DNA from: Prauserella muralis
Lineage (GTDB): Bacteria; Actinomycetota; Actinomycetes; Mycobacteriales; Pseudonocardiaceae
Length of the DNA stretch: 64,000 nucleotides
NCBI RefSeq assembly: GCF_003202285.1
Contig: NZ_MASW01000005.1
Location: 868,001 to 932,000, forward strand
Direction: 5' to 3'
Positions 44,423 to 53,778 of this stretch are shown here, piece after piece. The position numbers and the translations under genes were made by a program. Position 1 is the stretch's first letter. The number at the start of each line of letters is the position of its first letter. The notes beneath the pieces are model-generated. The model saw only the letters and a program-made list of their open reading frames with translations, was not told the DNA's origin and did not search any database.

Positions 44423-44935
44423 TCAGATGTGGTAGACGTCGACGACGTGGTGGATGTAGTCGTTCTTCAGCACGACCGTCTTCCGCCGGATCAGCGGGCT
44501 GCTGCCGGAGAAGTCGATCGTGTAGAAGGACGTCCCGTAGTACGGGTCCACGGTCTTGTAACGGAAGTACATGGTGTGCCAGTTGAACCGCACGTCGACG
44601 AGGTCGCCGCGGCGCTCGATCACCTCCACGTTGGTGATGTTGTGGCTCGTGCGCGGCTCCGGGATCGACGTGGCGCTGGACCGCTCCGTGCGGATCCGGA
44701 ACACGCGGTCCTCCAGCCCGCCCTTGTTCGGGTAGTAGATGAGCGAGACGTCGGTCTGCGGGTCCTCGGTCAGCAGGTCGTCGTCGCCCCAGGAGGGCAT
44801 CCAGAACACGACGTCGTCGGCGTAGCAGTCGAGCCACTTCTCGAACTCGCGGTCGTCGAGGTGACGCGCCTCGCGGTAGAGGAACTGCTCGATGGCGGTC
44901 TGGGTGATGGCCTTCGATTCGGTGGGCACGGTCAT
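44423..44935 (-). CDS. benB: Benzoate 1,2-dioxygenase beta subunit
   Basis: 170 aa, typical for the small subunit of class IB ring-hydroxylating dioxygenases. It follows the family pattern from the N-terminus (IEQFLYREARHLDDREFEKWLDCYADDVVFWMP) to FYTIDFSGSSPLIRRKTVVLKNDYI. It has a structural role in the alpha3beta3 hexamer. GAGGAGTTCCGCG precedes the ATG at 44935. The frame remains open far upstream inside benA, but the ribosome site and family length fix the start. Confidence 0.94.
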   Translation of the reverse strand: MTVPTESKAITQTAIEQFLYREARHLDDREFEKWLDCYADDVVFWMPSWGDDDLLTEDPQTDVSLIYYPNKGGLEDRVFRIRTERSSATSIPEPRTSHNITNVEVIERRGDLVDVRFNWHTMYFRYKTVDPYYGTSFYTIDFSGSSPLIRRKTVVLKNDYIHHVVDVYHI

Positions 44936-44946
44936 CGCGGAACTCC

Positions 44947-46329
44947 TCAGGCGGTGGCGGACTCGGACTGCGGCGGGGTGGCGCGCTCCGCGGCGAGCGC
45001 CGCGCGCAGGGTGTCGCGCCAGTAGCCGTGCTGGATCGGATACAGACCCTCGTCCTCGTTGCGTTGCCCTGCGGAGAGCACGTCCTTCATGCCCAGCGCC
45101 TCGGCGACCTCGTCCGGACCATCGAGCCAGTGCTCGGCACCCCGGCTCATGTCGTTCCACGGCGCGGCTCCGGCGCGGAACGTCAGCTGGCAGGAGCGGA
45201 ACTCCTCCAGGTCGTCCGGGGTGGCCATGCCCGAGGCGTTGAAGAAGTCCTCGTACTGCCTGATCCGCCAGGCGCGCGCCTCGGGGCTCTCCCCCTTCGG
45301 CGCGATGCAGTAGATCGTCACCTCGGTCCGGTCGGGGGCGATAGGCCGGAAGTGCCGGATCTGCGTGGAGAACTGGTCCATGAGGTAGACGTTGGGGTAA
45401 AGGCACAGGTTGCGGGACCCCTTGACCATGAAATCGCCCTTTGCCTCGCCGAACTCCTCCTTGAGCTCGGCCATCCGACTCCAGAGTGGACGGTCCTGCG
45501 GGTTCCCCGCCCACGTCCACAGGCAGAGGTGACCGTGCGGGAAGGACCAGTAGCCGCCGCCGGACTTGCCCCAGCTGCCCGCGTCGAGCGTCTTGGTGTC
45601 GTTCTTCGACTCGCCGGTGCCGCGGCGTGCGGTGGTGGCGGCGTAGTTCCAGTGCGTCGCGGTGACGTGGTAGCCGTCGGCGCCGTTCTCGGCCTGCACC
45701 TTCCAGTTGCCGTCGAAGGTGTAGGTGGACGCGCCGCGCAGCACCTCCAGCCCCTCCGGCGACTGGTCGACGAGCATGTCGATGATCTTGGTGGTGTCAC
45801 CGAGGTGTTCGGCCAGCGGCAGCACGTCGGCGTTGAGGCTGCCGAACAGGAAGCCGCGGTAGCCCTCGAACCGCGCGACCCTCGTCAGATCGTGCGAGCC
45901 GCCGGTGTCGAAGGAGGCCGGGTAGCCGGCCCCGTCGGGGTCCTTGACCTTGAGCAGCGTGCCGTCGTTGCGGAAGGTCCAGCCGTGGAACGGGCAGGTC
46001 AGCGTCATCCGGTTGTCGCGCTTGCGGCGGCAGAGCATCGCGCCCCGGTGGGCACACGCGTTGACCAGGCAGTGCAGCGTCCCGCCTGCGTCGCGGGTGA
46101 TGACCACCGGCTGCCTGCCGATGTAGGTCGTGAAGTAGTCGCCCGGGTCGGGGATCTGGCTCTCGTGCGCCAGGTAGATCCAGTTGCCCTCGAAGATGTG
46201 TTTCATCTCGAGTTCGAAGATCTCCTCGTCGGTGAAGATCCTGCGGTTGGCGCGGTAGATCCCGGCGTCGCGGTCCTCGACGACGGCGTCGGCGAGAACG
46301 GCCGACAGGTGGTCCAGGGTCTCGGTCAC
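44947..46329 (-). CDS. benA: Benzoate 1,2-dioxygenase alpha subunit
   Basis: 460 aa. The Rieske [2Fe-2S] motif is CAHRGAMLC and, later, CPFHGW. The mononuclear iron site is [12 protein letters not shown], with the bridging Asp and the two His, and a later Asp follows in the expected position. It dihydroxylates benzoate to the 1,2-cis-diol using electrons from the reductase. The GTG at 46329 is chosen because TTGGAGG lies 5 nt upstream; two earlier in-frame ATGs lack a site. It is the first gene of the minus-strand ben operon and diverges from the LysR gene across an AT-rich intergenic region. Confidence 0.95.
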   Translation of the reverse strand: MTETLDHLSAVLADAVVEDRDAGIYRANRRIFTDEEIFELEMKHIFEGNWIYLAHESQIPDPGDYFTTYIGRQPVVITRDAGGTLHCLVNACAHRGAMLCRRKRDNRMTLTCPFHGWTFRNDGTLLKVKDPDGAGYPASFDTGGSHDLTRVARFEGYRGFLFGSLNADVLPLAEHLGDTTKIIDMLVDQSPEGLEVLRGASTYTFDGNWKVQAENGADGYHVTATHWNYAATTARRGTGESKNDTKTLDAGSWGKSGGGYWSFPHGHLCLWTWAGNPQDRPLWSRMAELKEEFGEAKGDFMVKGSRNLCLYPNVYLMDQFSTQIRHFRPIAPDRTEVTIYCIAPKGESPEARAWRIRQYEDFFNASGMATPDDLEEFRSCQLTFRAGAAPWNDMSRGAEHWLDGPDEVAEALGMKDVLSAGQRNEDEGLYPIQHGYWRDTLRAALAAERATPPQSESATA

Positions 46330-46404
46330 GGAAACCTCCAACGGCCTCATCAGCACTGATCGGCTCTGCGTGTTCCCCCGACCATGACAAGCCGTGGCTG
46401 CGGT

Positions 46405-46535
46405 CACACCGGGCTATTACCTAGTCCTGACCCAGGGTGCTATTAATCGACCGCATCGATCAATCAAGACAAAATCGCTCCTTGTTCTGACTCAATATCC
46501 GTACCTACGGTGAATCAATCGACGAGGAGCAGGGA
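46405..46535. promoter_or_regulatory. Divergent ben/cat control region
   Basis: This stretch is markedly richer in A/T than its surroundings and separates benA (minus) from the LysR gene (plus). It contains two CTATTA copies about 28 bp apart and an ATTA...TAAT dyad typical in size for LysR-type operators, plus a repeated ATCGA/TCGAT motif near 46448-46465 and 46513-46520. It probably binds the LysR regulator for divergent control. Exact -10 and -35 boxes were not assigned. Confidence 0.6.
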
Positions 46536-46546
46536 GGAGGCCGGCC

Positions 46547-47455
46547 ATGGAGCTGCGGCATCTGCGGTACTTCACGGCGGTGGCCGACACCTGCCACTTC
46601 GGGAAGGCGGCCGAGCGCCTGCACCTGGCGCAACCTGCCCTCTCGCACGCGATCCGGCAGCTGGAGGCTGAGCTGGGAGCCGCGCTGTTCACCCGCACCA
46701 CCCGGCAGGTCCGGCTCACCCCGGCCGGAGAGTTCCTGCTCATCGAGGCTCAGCGCGTGCTGGACACGGTGGAGGGCAGCGTCCGCGGCGTGCGGCGCAT
46801 CGCCGACGGCAGGCTCGGGCTCGTCAGGGTGGGCTTCACCGGCACGTCGTCGTTCTCGCACCTGCCGCGCATCGCCCGTGCGGTGAAGCGGGAGCTGCCG
46901 GGCGTCGCGGTGGAGGTCCACGCGGACCTGCTCACGGCCGCCCAGTGCGACGGCCTGCGCAGCGGTGCCCTCGATCTGGGCGTGCTGCGGCCGCCCGCGC
47001 GGGGCGAGGACGTCGACCTGCACACCCTGGAGGGCGAGCCGCTGATCCTCGCGGTACCCGCGGATCACCGCCTGGCGGTGGAGCCGGTGGTGTCCATGGC
47101 GGACCTGCGCACCGAGGGGTTCATCGGCTACGCCAGCAAGGACTCCGTGGTCAACGACGCGGTCCTGCGCAGCTGCGAGGCCGCCGGGTTCAGCCCCCGC
47201 CGCGAGCACGAAGCGGAGGGGACGGCGGTCGTGCTGGCACTGGTCGCCGGAGGTCTGGGCATCGCGGTCCTGCCCGCGTCGGCGCGCGCGCTGCCGCTGG
47301 CCGGGGTCGTGTTCCGCGACCTCGCCGACGCAGGCTCCGTCGAGCTCGCCCTGGCCTGGCGCCGTGGCAACGACTCCCCGCTCGTCCGGTCGGTTCTCGG
47401 CGTCGCCGAGGCCGCCCTCACCCCGCACGCACACCAACCCGAGGCCGGTGCATGA
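46547..47455 (+). CDS. LysR-family regulator of benzoate/catechol genes (BenM/CatR-like)
   Basis: 302 aa. The helix-turn-helix is ELRHLRYFTAVADTCHFGKAAERLHLAQPALSHAIRQLE, nearly the consensus of the BenM/CatM/CatR group, followed by a periplasmic-binding-protein-like effector domain. Such regulators respond to cis,cis-muconate or benzoate. The ATG overlaps no gene; GAGGAGCAGGGAGGAGG lies upstream. Its stop overlaps the catB start (ATGA). Position between the divergent ben operon and catBAC supports control of both. Confidence 0.9.
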   Translation: MELRHLRYFTAVADTCHFGKAAERLHLAQPALSHAIRQLEAELGAALFTRTTRQVRLTPAGEFLLIEAQRVLDTVEGSVRGVRRIADGRLGLVRVGFTGTSSFSHLPRIARAVKRELPGVAVEVHADLLTAAQCDGLRSGALDLGVLRPPARGEDVDLHTLEGEPLILAVPADHRLAVEPVVSMADLRTEGFIGYASKDSVVNDAVLRSCEAAGFSPRREHEAEGTAVVLALVAGGLGIAVLPASARALPLAGVVFRDLADAGSVELALAWRRGNDSPLVRSVLGVAEAALTPHAHQPEAGA

Positions 47456-48555
47456 AGATCACGCGCGTGGAGGCGATCCCCTTCGCCATCCCGTACCGCA
47501 AGCCGCTGAAGTTCGCCTCCGGCGAGGTCCACGTGGCCGAGCACGTGCTGGTCCGGGTGCACACCGACGACGGGATCACCGGTGTGGCGGAGGCTCCGCC
47601 CCGGCCGTTCACCTACGGCGAGACCCAGGCCGGGATCGTCGCGGTGATCGACGATCTCTTCGCGCCGCAGGTGGTCGGCCTGAGCCTGCTGGAACGCGAG
47701 ACGATGACGGCCCGGCTGGCCCGCACCGTCGGCAACCCGGCGGCCAAGGCCGCGCTCGACATAGCGGTCTGGGACGCGCTGGGCCGATCGCTCGACGTGC
47801 AGGTCACCGAGCTGCTCGGCGGCTACACCGACCGGATGCGCGTGTGCCACATGCTCGGCTTCGACGAACCCGCGGCGATGGTCGCCGAGGCCCAGCGCAT
47901 GCGGGACCAGCACGGCATCACGACGTTCAAGGTCAAGGTCGGGCGCCGCCCCGTCGGCCTGGACACCGCCGTGGTGCGGGCCCTGCGCGAAGGACTCGGC
48001 GACGACGTCGAGCTGTACGTCGACGGCAACCGGGGCTGGACCGCCGCGGAGTCCGCGACGGCGATGAGGGACATGGCCGGTCTCGGTCTGCTGTTCGCCG
48101 AGGAACTGTGTCCCGCCGACGACGTGCTGGGCCGCCGCTGGCTGGTGTCGCAGCTCGACGTGCCCTTCATCGCCGACGAGTCGGCCGTCACCCCGGCCGA
48201 CGTCACCCGCGAGGTCCTGGGCGGTTCGGCCACGGCGGTCAGCATCAAGTGCGCCCGCACCGGCTTCACCGGCTCCCAGCGGGTGCACCATCTGGCCGAG
48301 GGGCTCGGCCTGGAGGTCGTGATGGGCAACCAGGTCGACGGCCAGCTGGGGTCCCTGTGCACCGTCGCGTTCGGCGCGTCCTACCGGCTCACGTCCCACC
48401 GGGCCGGCGAGCTGTCGAACTTCCTCGACATGACCGACGACCTGCTCACCGAGCCGCTGGAGATCCACGACGGTGAGCTGACCATCCGCCCCGGCGCCGG
48501 GCTCGGGATCGAGATCGACCCGGACAAGCTCGCCCGCTACCGCCAGGACACCTGA
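47452..48555 (+). CDS. catB: Muconate cycloisomerase
   Basis: 367 aa enolase-superfamily enzyme (MR/MLE group). Catalytic Lys is in FKVKVGR, metal ligands are in DGNRGW, the following EELC and the DES segment, and the opposing Lys is in IKCARTG. It converts cis,cis-muconate to muconolactone. The ATG lies in the ATGA junction with the LysR stop. It precedes catA by 37 bp. The order catR-catB-catA-catC follows known actinobacterial clusters. Confidence 0.93.
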   Translation: MKITRVEAIPFAIPYRKPLKFASGEVHVAEHVLVRVHTDDGITGVAEAPPRPFTYGETQAGIVAVIDDLFAPQVVGLSLLERETMTARLARTVGNPAAKAALDIAVWDALGRSLDVQVTELLGGYTDRMRVCHMLGFDEPAAMVAEAQRMRDQHGITTFKVKVGRRPVGLDTAVVRALREGLGDDVELYVDGNRGWTAAESATAMRDMAGLGLLFAEELCPADDVLGRRWLVSQLDVPFIADESAVTPADVTREVLGGSATAVSIKCARTGFTGSQRVHHLAEGLGLEVVMGNQVDGQLGSLCTVAFGASYRLTSHRAGELSNFLDMTDDLLTEPLEIHDGELTIRPGAGLGIEIDPDKLARYRQDT

Positions 48556-48592
48556 ACTGTCCCCGGACAGCACGGAATCAAGGAGGATCCCC

Positions 48593-49441
48593 ATGACCGC
48601 CACCCACCACGCGCCCGCGGCCGCCGAGTCCGGTGCGAGCGCCACCGAGCGCTTCAAGTCGGACAAGCTCGCCACCGTCGCCGACACCCCGAAGGAGCGG
48701 GTCGACCTGCTGGCCCGCGAGGTGCTGTCGGCCGTGCACGAGACCATCCGCAGGCACAAGGTCACCTACGACGAGTACAACGCGCTCAAGGCGTGGCTGA
48801 TCCGCCTCGGTGAGGACGGCGAGTGGCCGCTGTTCCTGGACGTGTGGGTCGAGCACGTCATCGAGGAGGTCGCCACCGAGCACCGGCAGGGCAACAAGGG
48901 CACCATCGAGGGCCCGTACTACGTGCCCGGCGCGCCGGAGCGGGGCTCGCGTGGCTCGGTCCCGATGCGGGACAACGAGCCGGGCACCCCGCTGGTGTGG
49001 ACGGGAAGGGTCACCTCGACCGACGGCACCCCGCTCGCGGGCGCGACGATCGAGCTGTGGCACGCCGACGCCGACGGCCTGTACTCGCAGTTCGCGCCCG
49101 GCATCCCGGAGTGGAACCTGCGCGGCACGTTCTCGACCGGCTCCGACGGCTCGTTCGAGATCCGCACCGTGCGCCCGGCGCCGTACCAGATCCCCACCGA
49201 CGGCGCGTGCGGTGCGCTGATCGCGGCCGCGGGATGGCACGCGTGGCGCCCGGCGCACCTGCACGTCAAGGTCTCCGCGCCGGGCCACGAGCTGCTGACC
49301 GCGCAGCTGTACTTTCCCGGCGACGAGCACAACGACGACGACATCGCCTCGGCGGTGAAGCCGGAGCTGATGCTCGATCCGGCGCCGGCCGAGGACGGCG
49401 AAACCGTGTCGTACGGATTCGTGCTCGACCCGGCCGCCTGA
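48593..49441 (+). CDS. catA: Catechol 1,2-dioxygenase
   Basis: 282 aa intradiol dioxygenase. An N-terminal helical domain (residues 1-100) is followed by the catalytic beta-sandwich with iron ligands Tyr in EGPYYVPG, Tyr in APYQIPTDG and two His in HAWRPAHLHV. It cleaves catechol to cis,cis-muconate. The ribosome site AAGGAGGATCC is excellent. It is co-transcribed with catB and catC. Confidence 0.95.
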   Translation: MTATHHAPAAAESGASATERFKSDKLATVADTPKERVDLLAREVLSAVHETIRRHKVTYDEYNALKAWLIRLGEDGEWPLFLDVWVEHVIEEVATEHRQGNKGTIEGPYYVPGAPERGSRGSVPMRDNEPGTPLVWTGRVTSTDGTPLAGATIELWHADADGLYSQFAPGIPEWNLRGTFSTGSDGSFEIRTVRPAPYQIPTDGACGALIAAAGWHAWRPAHLHVKVSAPGHELLTAQLYFPGDEHNDDDIASAVKPELMLDPAPAEDGETVSYGFVLDPAA

Positions 49442-49475
49442 TCGCCCTTTCGAGGACTCCGAGGAGGACCCACCC

Positions 49476-49766
49476 ATGTTGTTCCACGTCCGGATGGATG
49501 TGCACCTCCCGCCCGACCTGGACCCGGAGGTCCGTGCCGACGTCGTCGCGCGGGAGAAGGCCTACAGCCAGCAGCTGCAGCGCGAAGGGAAGTGGCCGCA
49601 CCTGTGGCGCGTCGTGGGTGAGTACTCCAACATCTCGGTCTTCGACGTCGAGTCCAACGACGAGCTGCACGAGCTGCTGTCGGGCCTTCCGCTGTTTCCC
49701 TACCTGACGATCAGGGTGACGCCGCTGGCCACGCATCCCTCGAAGGTGCCCGATCCGCCCCGGTGA
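49476..49766 (+). CDS. catC: Muconolactone delta-isomerase
   Basis: 96 aa, the usual length. Family pattern MLFHVRMDVHLPPDLDP at the start and LFPYLTIRVTPLATHPS at the end. It converts muconolactone to 3-oxoadipate enol-lactone. A GAGGAGG site precedes the ATG. It is the last gene of the cat operon and is followed by a strong stem-loop. Confidence 0.95.
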   Translation: MLFHVRMDVHLPPDLDPEVRADVVAREKAYSQQLQREGKWPHLWRVVGEYSNISVFDVESNDELHELLSGLPLFPYLTIRVTPLATHPSKVPDPPR

Positions 49767-49784
49767 TCCGGGGCAGGGCGCCGA

Positions 49785-49811
49785 CACCGGGGCCGCCGAT
49801 CGGCCCCGGTG
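49785..49811. terminator. Bidirectional stem-loop between catC and the dehydrogenase gene
   Basis: A perfect 11-bp G/C-rich stem (49785-49795 with 49801-49811) and a 5-nt loop lie between two convergent genes. There is no T-tract, which is common in high-GC actinomycetes. Confidence 0.7.
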
Positions 49812-49825
49812 CCCGGCGGGGCGGC

Positions 49826-50866
49826 CTACGGCTCGATCGTGACCTTGATCGCCTGACCACTGGCGACCAGCCGGATCGCCTCGTGCAGATCGTCGAGCCG
49901 CAGCCGATGGGTGATCAGGTCGTGCACGGGCACCTGCCCGCTTCCGATCAGCTGGAGCGCCTTCTTGTTGTGCGCGGGGCTCGACCCGTTCGCGCCGACG
50001 ATGGTCAGCTCGCGGTAGTGGACCAGGTTGGAGTCCAGCGTGATCGTCGGCCTGTCCTTGGGCAGGCCGCCGAAGAAGCTGATCCGGCCGCTGCGCGCGA
50101 CCATCTGCAGCGCCTCCTCCTGCGCCTGGCCCGAGGCGGCGGCCGTGATGACCACGTCGGCGCCGCGGCCGTCGGTCAGTTTGCGCACCTCGTCGACCGC
50201 GTCCACGTCCGACCCGCAGACGGCCGCGTCCGGCTGCACGACGGCGGCGGCCATGTCCAGCCGGTCCCGGTTCAGCTCCACGAGGAACACCCGGCGCGCG
50301 CCGCGGGCGCGGGCGAGCCGGACGTGCAGGCAGCCGATCGGGCCCGCGCCGACCACGACGACGTCGTCGCCCTCGCCCACACCGGCGAGTTCCTGGCCGT
50401 TGTACACGCAGGCAAGCGGCTCAGCGACGGAGGCCTCGGCGAAGGTCACCCCGTCCGGGATCCTGTTCAGCCCGTCGACGGCCAGCACCTGCCGTGGCAC
50501 CACCAGAAACTCCGCGAAGCCGCCGTCGTAGTGGTAGCCCACCGAGGTCTGGTTCGGGCAGATGGTCATCCGGCCGCCCGTGCAGTCCGGGCAGGTGCCG
50601 CAGGGCACCGCGGCGATGACCTGGACCCGGTCGCCGATCGACCAGCCGCTCACCTCGTCACCGACATGCACGATCTCGCCCGCGATCTCGTGGCCGATCA
50701 CGCGCGGCGGCACCAGGTGATGGTGGCCGTGGTTGAAGATCTTCACGTCGGTGCCGCACGTCGAGCACTGCCGGACCCGGATCTTCACCTCGTCCCGCGC
50801 GGGCCGGGGCTCGTCGGCGTCCTCCAGCCGCAGGTCACCGGGAGCGTAGAAGCGCGCGACCCTCAT
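49826..50866 (-). CDS. Zinc-dependent medium-chain dehydrogenase, polyol(phosphate)-type
   Basis: 346 aa. The catalytic zinc ligand Cys is in CSTCGTD, followed by GHEIAGEI. The structural zinc lobe has four Cys (CGTCPDCTGGRMTIC). The NAD site is VVVGAGPIGCLHVRLARA. It resembles sorbitol, galactitol-1-phosphate and threonine dehydrogenases. It is the last gene of a fruK-PTS operon, coupled by ATGA to the IIA gene, so a phosphorylated hexitol is the likely substrate; the exact sugar is not certain. Confidence 0.87.
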   Translation of the reverse strand: MRVARFYAPGDLRLEDADEPRPARDEVKIRVRQCSTCGTDVKIFNHGHHHLVPPRVIGHEIAGEIVHVGDEVSGWSIGDRVQVIAAVPCGTCPDCTGGRMTICPNQTSVGYHYDGGFAEFLVVPRQVLAVDGLNRIPDGVTFAEASVAEPLACVYNGQELAGVGEGDDVVVVGAGPIGCLHVRLARARGARRVFLVELNRDRLDMAAAVVQPDAAVCGSDVDAVDEVRKLTDGRGADVVITAAASGQAQEEALQMVARSGRISFFGGLPKDRPTITLDSNLVHYRELTIVGANGSSPAHNKKALQLIGSGQVPVHDLITHRLRLDDLHEAIRLVASGQAIKVTIEP

Positions 50867-51327
50867 GTGTTGATGCCCTTCTGTACGGAGGCCAGCAGCT
50901 CGTGGACGGCCTCGACTGTGGTGGCGGTGCGGAGCCGCTCGGCCTGCCGGGAGTCGGAGAGGACCTGCGCCAGCGCCGAGAGCACCGTCATGTGCTCGTC
51001 GCCCTTGGCGGCGATGGCCACGCAGATCCGCACGGGGTTGCCGTTCCAGTCGACTCCCCGCGGGAACTGCAGCACCCCGAGAGTCGTGCGCCGGACCAGC
51101 GCCCGGCTGGCGTCGGTCCCGTGCGGGATCGCCACCCCCTCGCCGAGGTAGGTCGACACCGACTGCTCGCGTTCGATCATGGTCTCCGGATAGCCGGGGT
51201 CGACCGCGCCGAGCTCGGTGAGCAGCGCGCCACACTGCCGGATCGCGTCCCATTTGTCGGCCGCGGTCAGCCCGAGCCGGATGCCCTGCCTCGGCAGCAC
51301 CTCGCCGCTGTCGGTGAGTTCAGCCAC
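50863..51327 (-). CDS. PTS EIIA component, mannitol/fructose type
   Basis: 154 aa. The IIA domain of the fructose-mannitol family has its phosphorylated His in GVAIPHGTD, preceded by YPETMIEREQSVSTYLGEG. It passes phosphate from HPr to the IIB domain of the neighbouring permease. The GTG at 51327 is preceded by GGAAGGAGGTGAG, an excellent ribosome site. It overlaps the IICB stop by 8 bp and the dehydrogenase start by ATGA. Confidence 0.93.
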   Translation of the reverse strand: MAELTDSGEVLPRQGIRLGLTAADKWDAIRQCGALLTELGAVDPGYPETMIEREQSVSTYLGEGVAIPHGTDASRALVRRTTLGVLQFPRGVDWNGNPVRICVAIAAKGDEHMTVLSALAQVLSDSRQAERLRTATTVEAVHELLASVQKGINT

Positions 51328-52810
51328 GGAGCTCACCTCCTTCCTTGATGGCGTCCTCCACCGTGTCGAAGACGGGGTCGGAGAGGAACGAGGTGAACGG
51401 GACCACGACCGCGTTCGGCGCCGTGGCTCGCGCACGCGGCGCCAGGTCGGCGTGGGTGAGGACGAGCTGGGCGTCGGCGGGGATCGCGTTGACGGAGACG
51501 TGCTCGACGCTCACCCCGTACGGCTTGAGCCGGTTGCGCATCTGGCCTGCCAGCATGACGCTGCTGCCCATCCCCGCGTCACAGGCGATCAGCACCGTCG
51601 TGACGTCCTTGCCGGAGATGACCGGCCGCGACGGCGGCGGCTCCTCCATCGTGGTGGTGCCCGCCCGGGATCCGGCTCCGGGCGCGGCTGCCGCGGCGGT
51701 GGCCCTCGCCGGTGCGGGCGCCGCGTCGGCCGTCAGCACCGGCGCGCCGAGCGGGTCGTCCGCGCCCCGCCCGAAGCGCAGGAGCATGGAGGCGAGCAGG
51801 AACGAGACGCCGGTCGCCACCACAATGGACAGCAGGACGCTGACGTAGCCACCCCGGGGCGTGACCGCGAGGTAGGCGAAGATGCTGCCCGGAGAGGGCA
51901 CCGCGACCAGGCCGGAGTTGGTGATCATCGCGGTCGCGACACCCGCCGCACCGCCACCGATCGCCGCCAGGATCAGCCGCGGCTTCATCAGCACGTAGGG
52001 GAAGTAGATCTCGTGGATGCCGCCGAGGAAGTGGATGATCATCGCGCCGGGCACGGTCGCCCGCGTCACCCTCGGGCCGAAGAACAGGAACGCGATCAGG
52101 ATTCCCAGGCCGGGGCCGGGGTTCGTCTCGATCATGAACAGCAGGCTCTGCCCGCTCTCGGCGGCCTCCGAGAGTCCGATCGGGCTGAGCACCCCGTGGT
52201 TGATGGCGTTGTTGAGGAACAGCACCTTCGCCGGCTCGACGATGAGCGACACCAGCGGGAGCAGGCTGTTGCTGACGAGGAAGTCCACGCCGTTTCCGGC
52301 GGCGGTGGTCAGCGCCTCCACGACCGGGCCGATCGCGACGAGGCCGATCAGGGCCATGGCACCGCCGATGATGCCGGCGCTGAAGTTGTTGACCAGCATC
52401 TCGAAGCCGGTCCTGATCTTGCCGTCGACCAGGCGGTCGAAGCCCTTCAGCAGCAGGGCCGTGATCGGTGCGATGATCATGGCACCGAGGAACATCGGCA
52501 CTTCGGAGCCGACGACGACGCCCACCGTCGCCACCGCGCCGACGACCGCTCCGCGCTGGCCGTGCACGAGCCTGCCGCCGGTGTAGCCGATCAGCAGCGG
52601 CAGCAGCATGGTGATCATCGGGCCGACCAGTTCGGCCAGTGTCTCGTTGGGCAGCCAGCCGGTCGGGATGAACAGGGCCGTGATCAGGCCCCACGCGATG
52701 AACGCGCCGATGTTCGGCATGATCATCGCCGCGAGGTTGCCGCCGAAACGCTGCACCCTGGCGCGGAGACTGTTGCCCTGTAAGTGCTTGAGGTCTGCAA
52801 GATTCGTCAT
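51320..52810 (-). CDS. mtlA: PTS EIICB permease, mannitol family
   Basis: 496 aa. The EIIC part (residues about 1-340) has several membrane helices and the mannitol-family motifs MPNIGAFIAWG, NNAINHGVL and GGIHEIYFPY. A Pro/Ala linker leads to an EIIB domain with the phosphocysteine in LIACDAGMGSS. The A domain is separate, encoded by the next gene. It imports and phosphorylates a hexitol (mannitol by homology). GGAGCAAATCCA precedes the ATG, which overlaps the fruK-like stop (ATGA). Confidence 0.92.
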   Translation of the reverse strand: MTNLADLKHLQGNSLRARVQRFGGNLAAMIMPNIGAFIAWGLITALFIPTGWLPNETLAELVGPMITMLLPLLIGYTGGRLVHGQRGAVVGAVATVGVVVGSEVPMFLGAMIIAPITALLLKGFDRLVDGKIRTGFEMLVNNFSAGIIGGAMALIGLVAIGPVVEALTTAAGNGVDFLVSNSLLPLVSLIVEPAKVLFLNNAINHGVLSPIGLSEAAESGQSLLFMIETNPGPGLGILIAFLFFGPRVTRATVPGAMIIHFLGGIHEIYFPYVLMKPRLILAAIGGGAAGVATAMITNSGLVAVPSPGSIFAYLAVTPRGGYVSVLLSIVVATGVSFLLASMLLRFGRGADDPLGAPVLTADAAPAPARATAAAAAPGAGSRAGTTTMEEPPPSRPVISGKDVTTVLIACDAGMGSSVMLAGQMRNRLKPYGVSVEHVSVNAIPADAQLVLTHADLAPRARATAPNAVVVPFTSFLSDPVFDTVEDAIKEGGELRG

Positions 52811-53778
52811 TGGATTTGCTCCATCCCGTGCACTCTGTCCTGGCCGCTGAGCGACCGCGAGAAGTCCGGAGTCCCCTGGATCCGGACCAGGGACCGATCG
52901 ACGTCGGCCGGTCCCGGCATGCGGCTGCCCGGCAACCGGACCGCCGCGGCCCCCCACGACAACGCCTCGGTCAGGGCGTCACCGCCGGTGACGCCCGCCG
53001 CCAGGTAGCCGGCGAGCATCGCGTCACCGGCCCCGACCGAGCTGCGGCCGCCCTTCACGGGCGATTCCCCGTACCGTGCCCCCTGTTCGTCGACCAGCAC
53101 GGCACCGTCGGCGCCGAGGCTGGCCAGCACCGTCCTGGCACCCGCGGCGACCATCGCCTTGGCGGCACGGGCCGCGTCGGCGAGCGTCTCGATCGTCGAG
53201 CCGCTCGCCTCGGCCAGCTCGTCGCGGTTGGGCTTCACCAGTGCGGGACCCGCCGCCAGGGCCGCTCGCAACGCCGCGCCTGAGGTGTCCACGGCGAAGC
53301 GCACCCCGAGCCCGGTGAGCCTGCGTCCCAGCTCGGCGTAGACCGTGTCCGGCACCCCGGGCGGCAGGCTTCCGCTGGCCACGACCCAGTCGGCGCGCTC
53401 GGCCGCGCTCAGCACGGCCGAGATCACGTCGCGGAGGTCGGCCTCGGTGAGCGGCCCGCCCGGCTCGTTGATCTTGGTCACCGTGCCGTCCGGCTCCACG
53501 AGGCTCACGTTGGACCTGGTCTGTCCCGTGACCGGCACGGCACGCACGTCGATGCCCTCTGCCGACAGCAGCGCGACCAGTTCGTCGCCGACCGCGCCGC
53601 TGCGCGGCACCACGGCACACGAGCGGATGCCGTGCGCGGCGAGCGCCCGTGCCACGTTGACGCCTTTCCCGCCGGGATCGAGCCGCGTCCCGGTGGCGCG
53701 CACGAGTGCTCCCCTGACAAGCCTGGCGACCTCGATGGTGCGATCGAGGCTCGGATTCAGCGTCACCGTGACGATCAT
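52807..53778 (-). CDS. PfkB-family 1-phosphofructokinase / tagatose-6-phosphate kinase
   Basis: 323 aa ribokinase-fold sugar kinase. Typical signatures are the N-terminal TLNPSLDRTIEV, PGGKGVNVARAL, the substrate-binding KPNRDEL and the catalytic GAGDAMLAGYL. FruK and LacC types cannot be separated by eye. It is the first gene of the PTS operon; with the zinc dehydrogenase it would allow hexitol-phosphate to ketose-phosphate to ketose bisphosphate. The ATG has no obvious strong site. An upstream in-frame extension passes through the control region and is rejected. Confidence 0.9.
   Translation of the reverse strand: MIVTVTLNPSLDRTIEVARLVRGALVRATGTRLDPGGKGVNVARALAAHGIRSCAVVPRSGAVGDELVALLSAEGIDVRAVPVTGQTRSNVSLVEPDGTVTKINEPGGPLTEADLRDVISAVLSAAERADWVVASGSLPPGVPDTVYAELGRRLTGLGVRFAVDTSGAALRAALAAGPALVKPNRDELAEASGSTIETLADAARAAKAMVAAGARTVLASLGADGAVLVDEQGARYGESPVKGGRSSVGAGDAMLAGYLAAGVTGGDALTEALSWGAAAVRLPGSRMPGPADVDRSLVRIQGTPDFSRSLSGQDRVHGMEQIQ

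Noticed and set aside
44936-45520. Upstream in-frame extension of benB
   Set aside because: It lies inside benA in another frame. The ribosome site and family length place the benB start at 44935.
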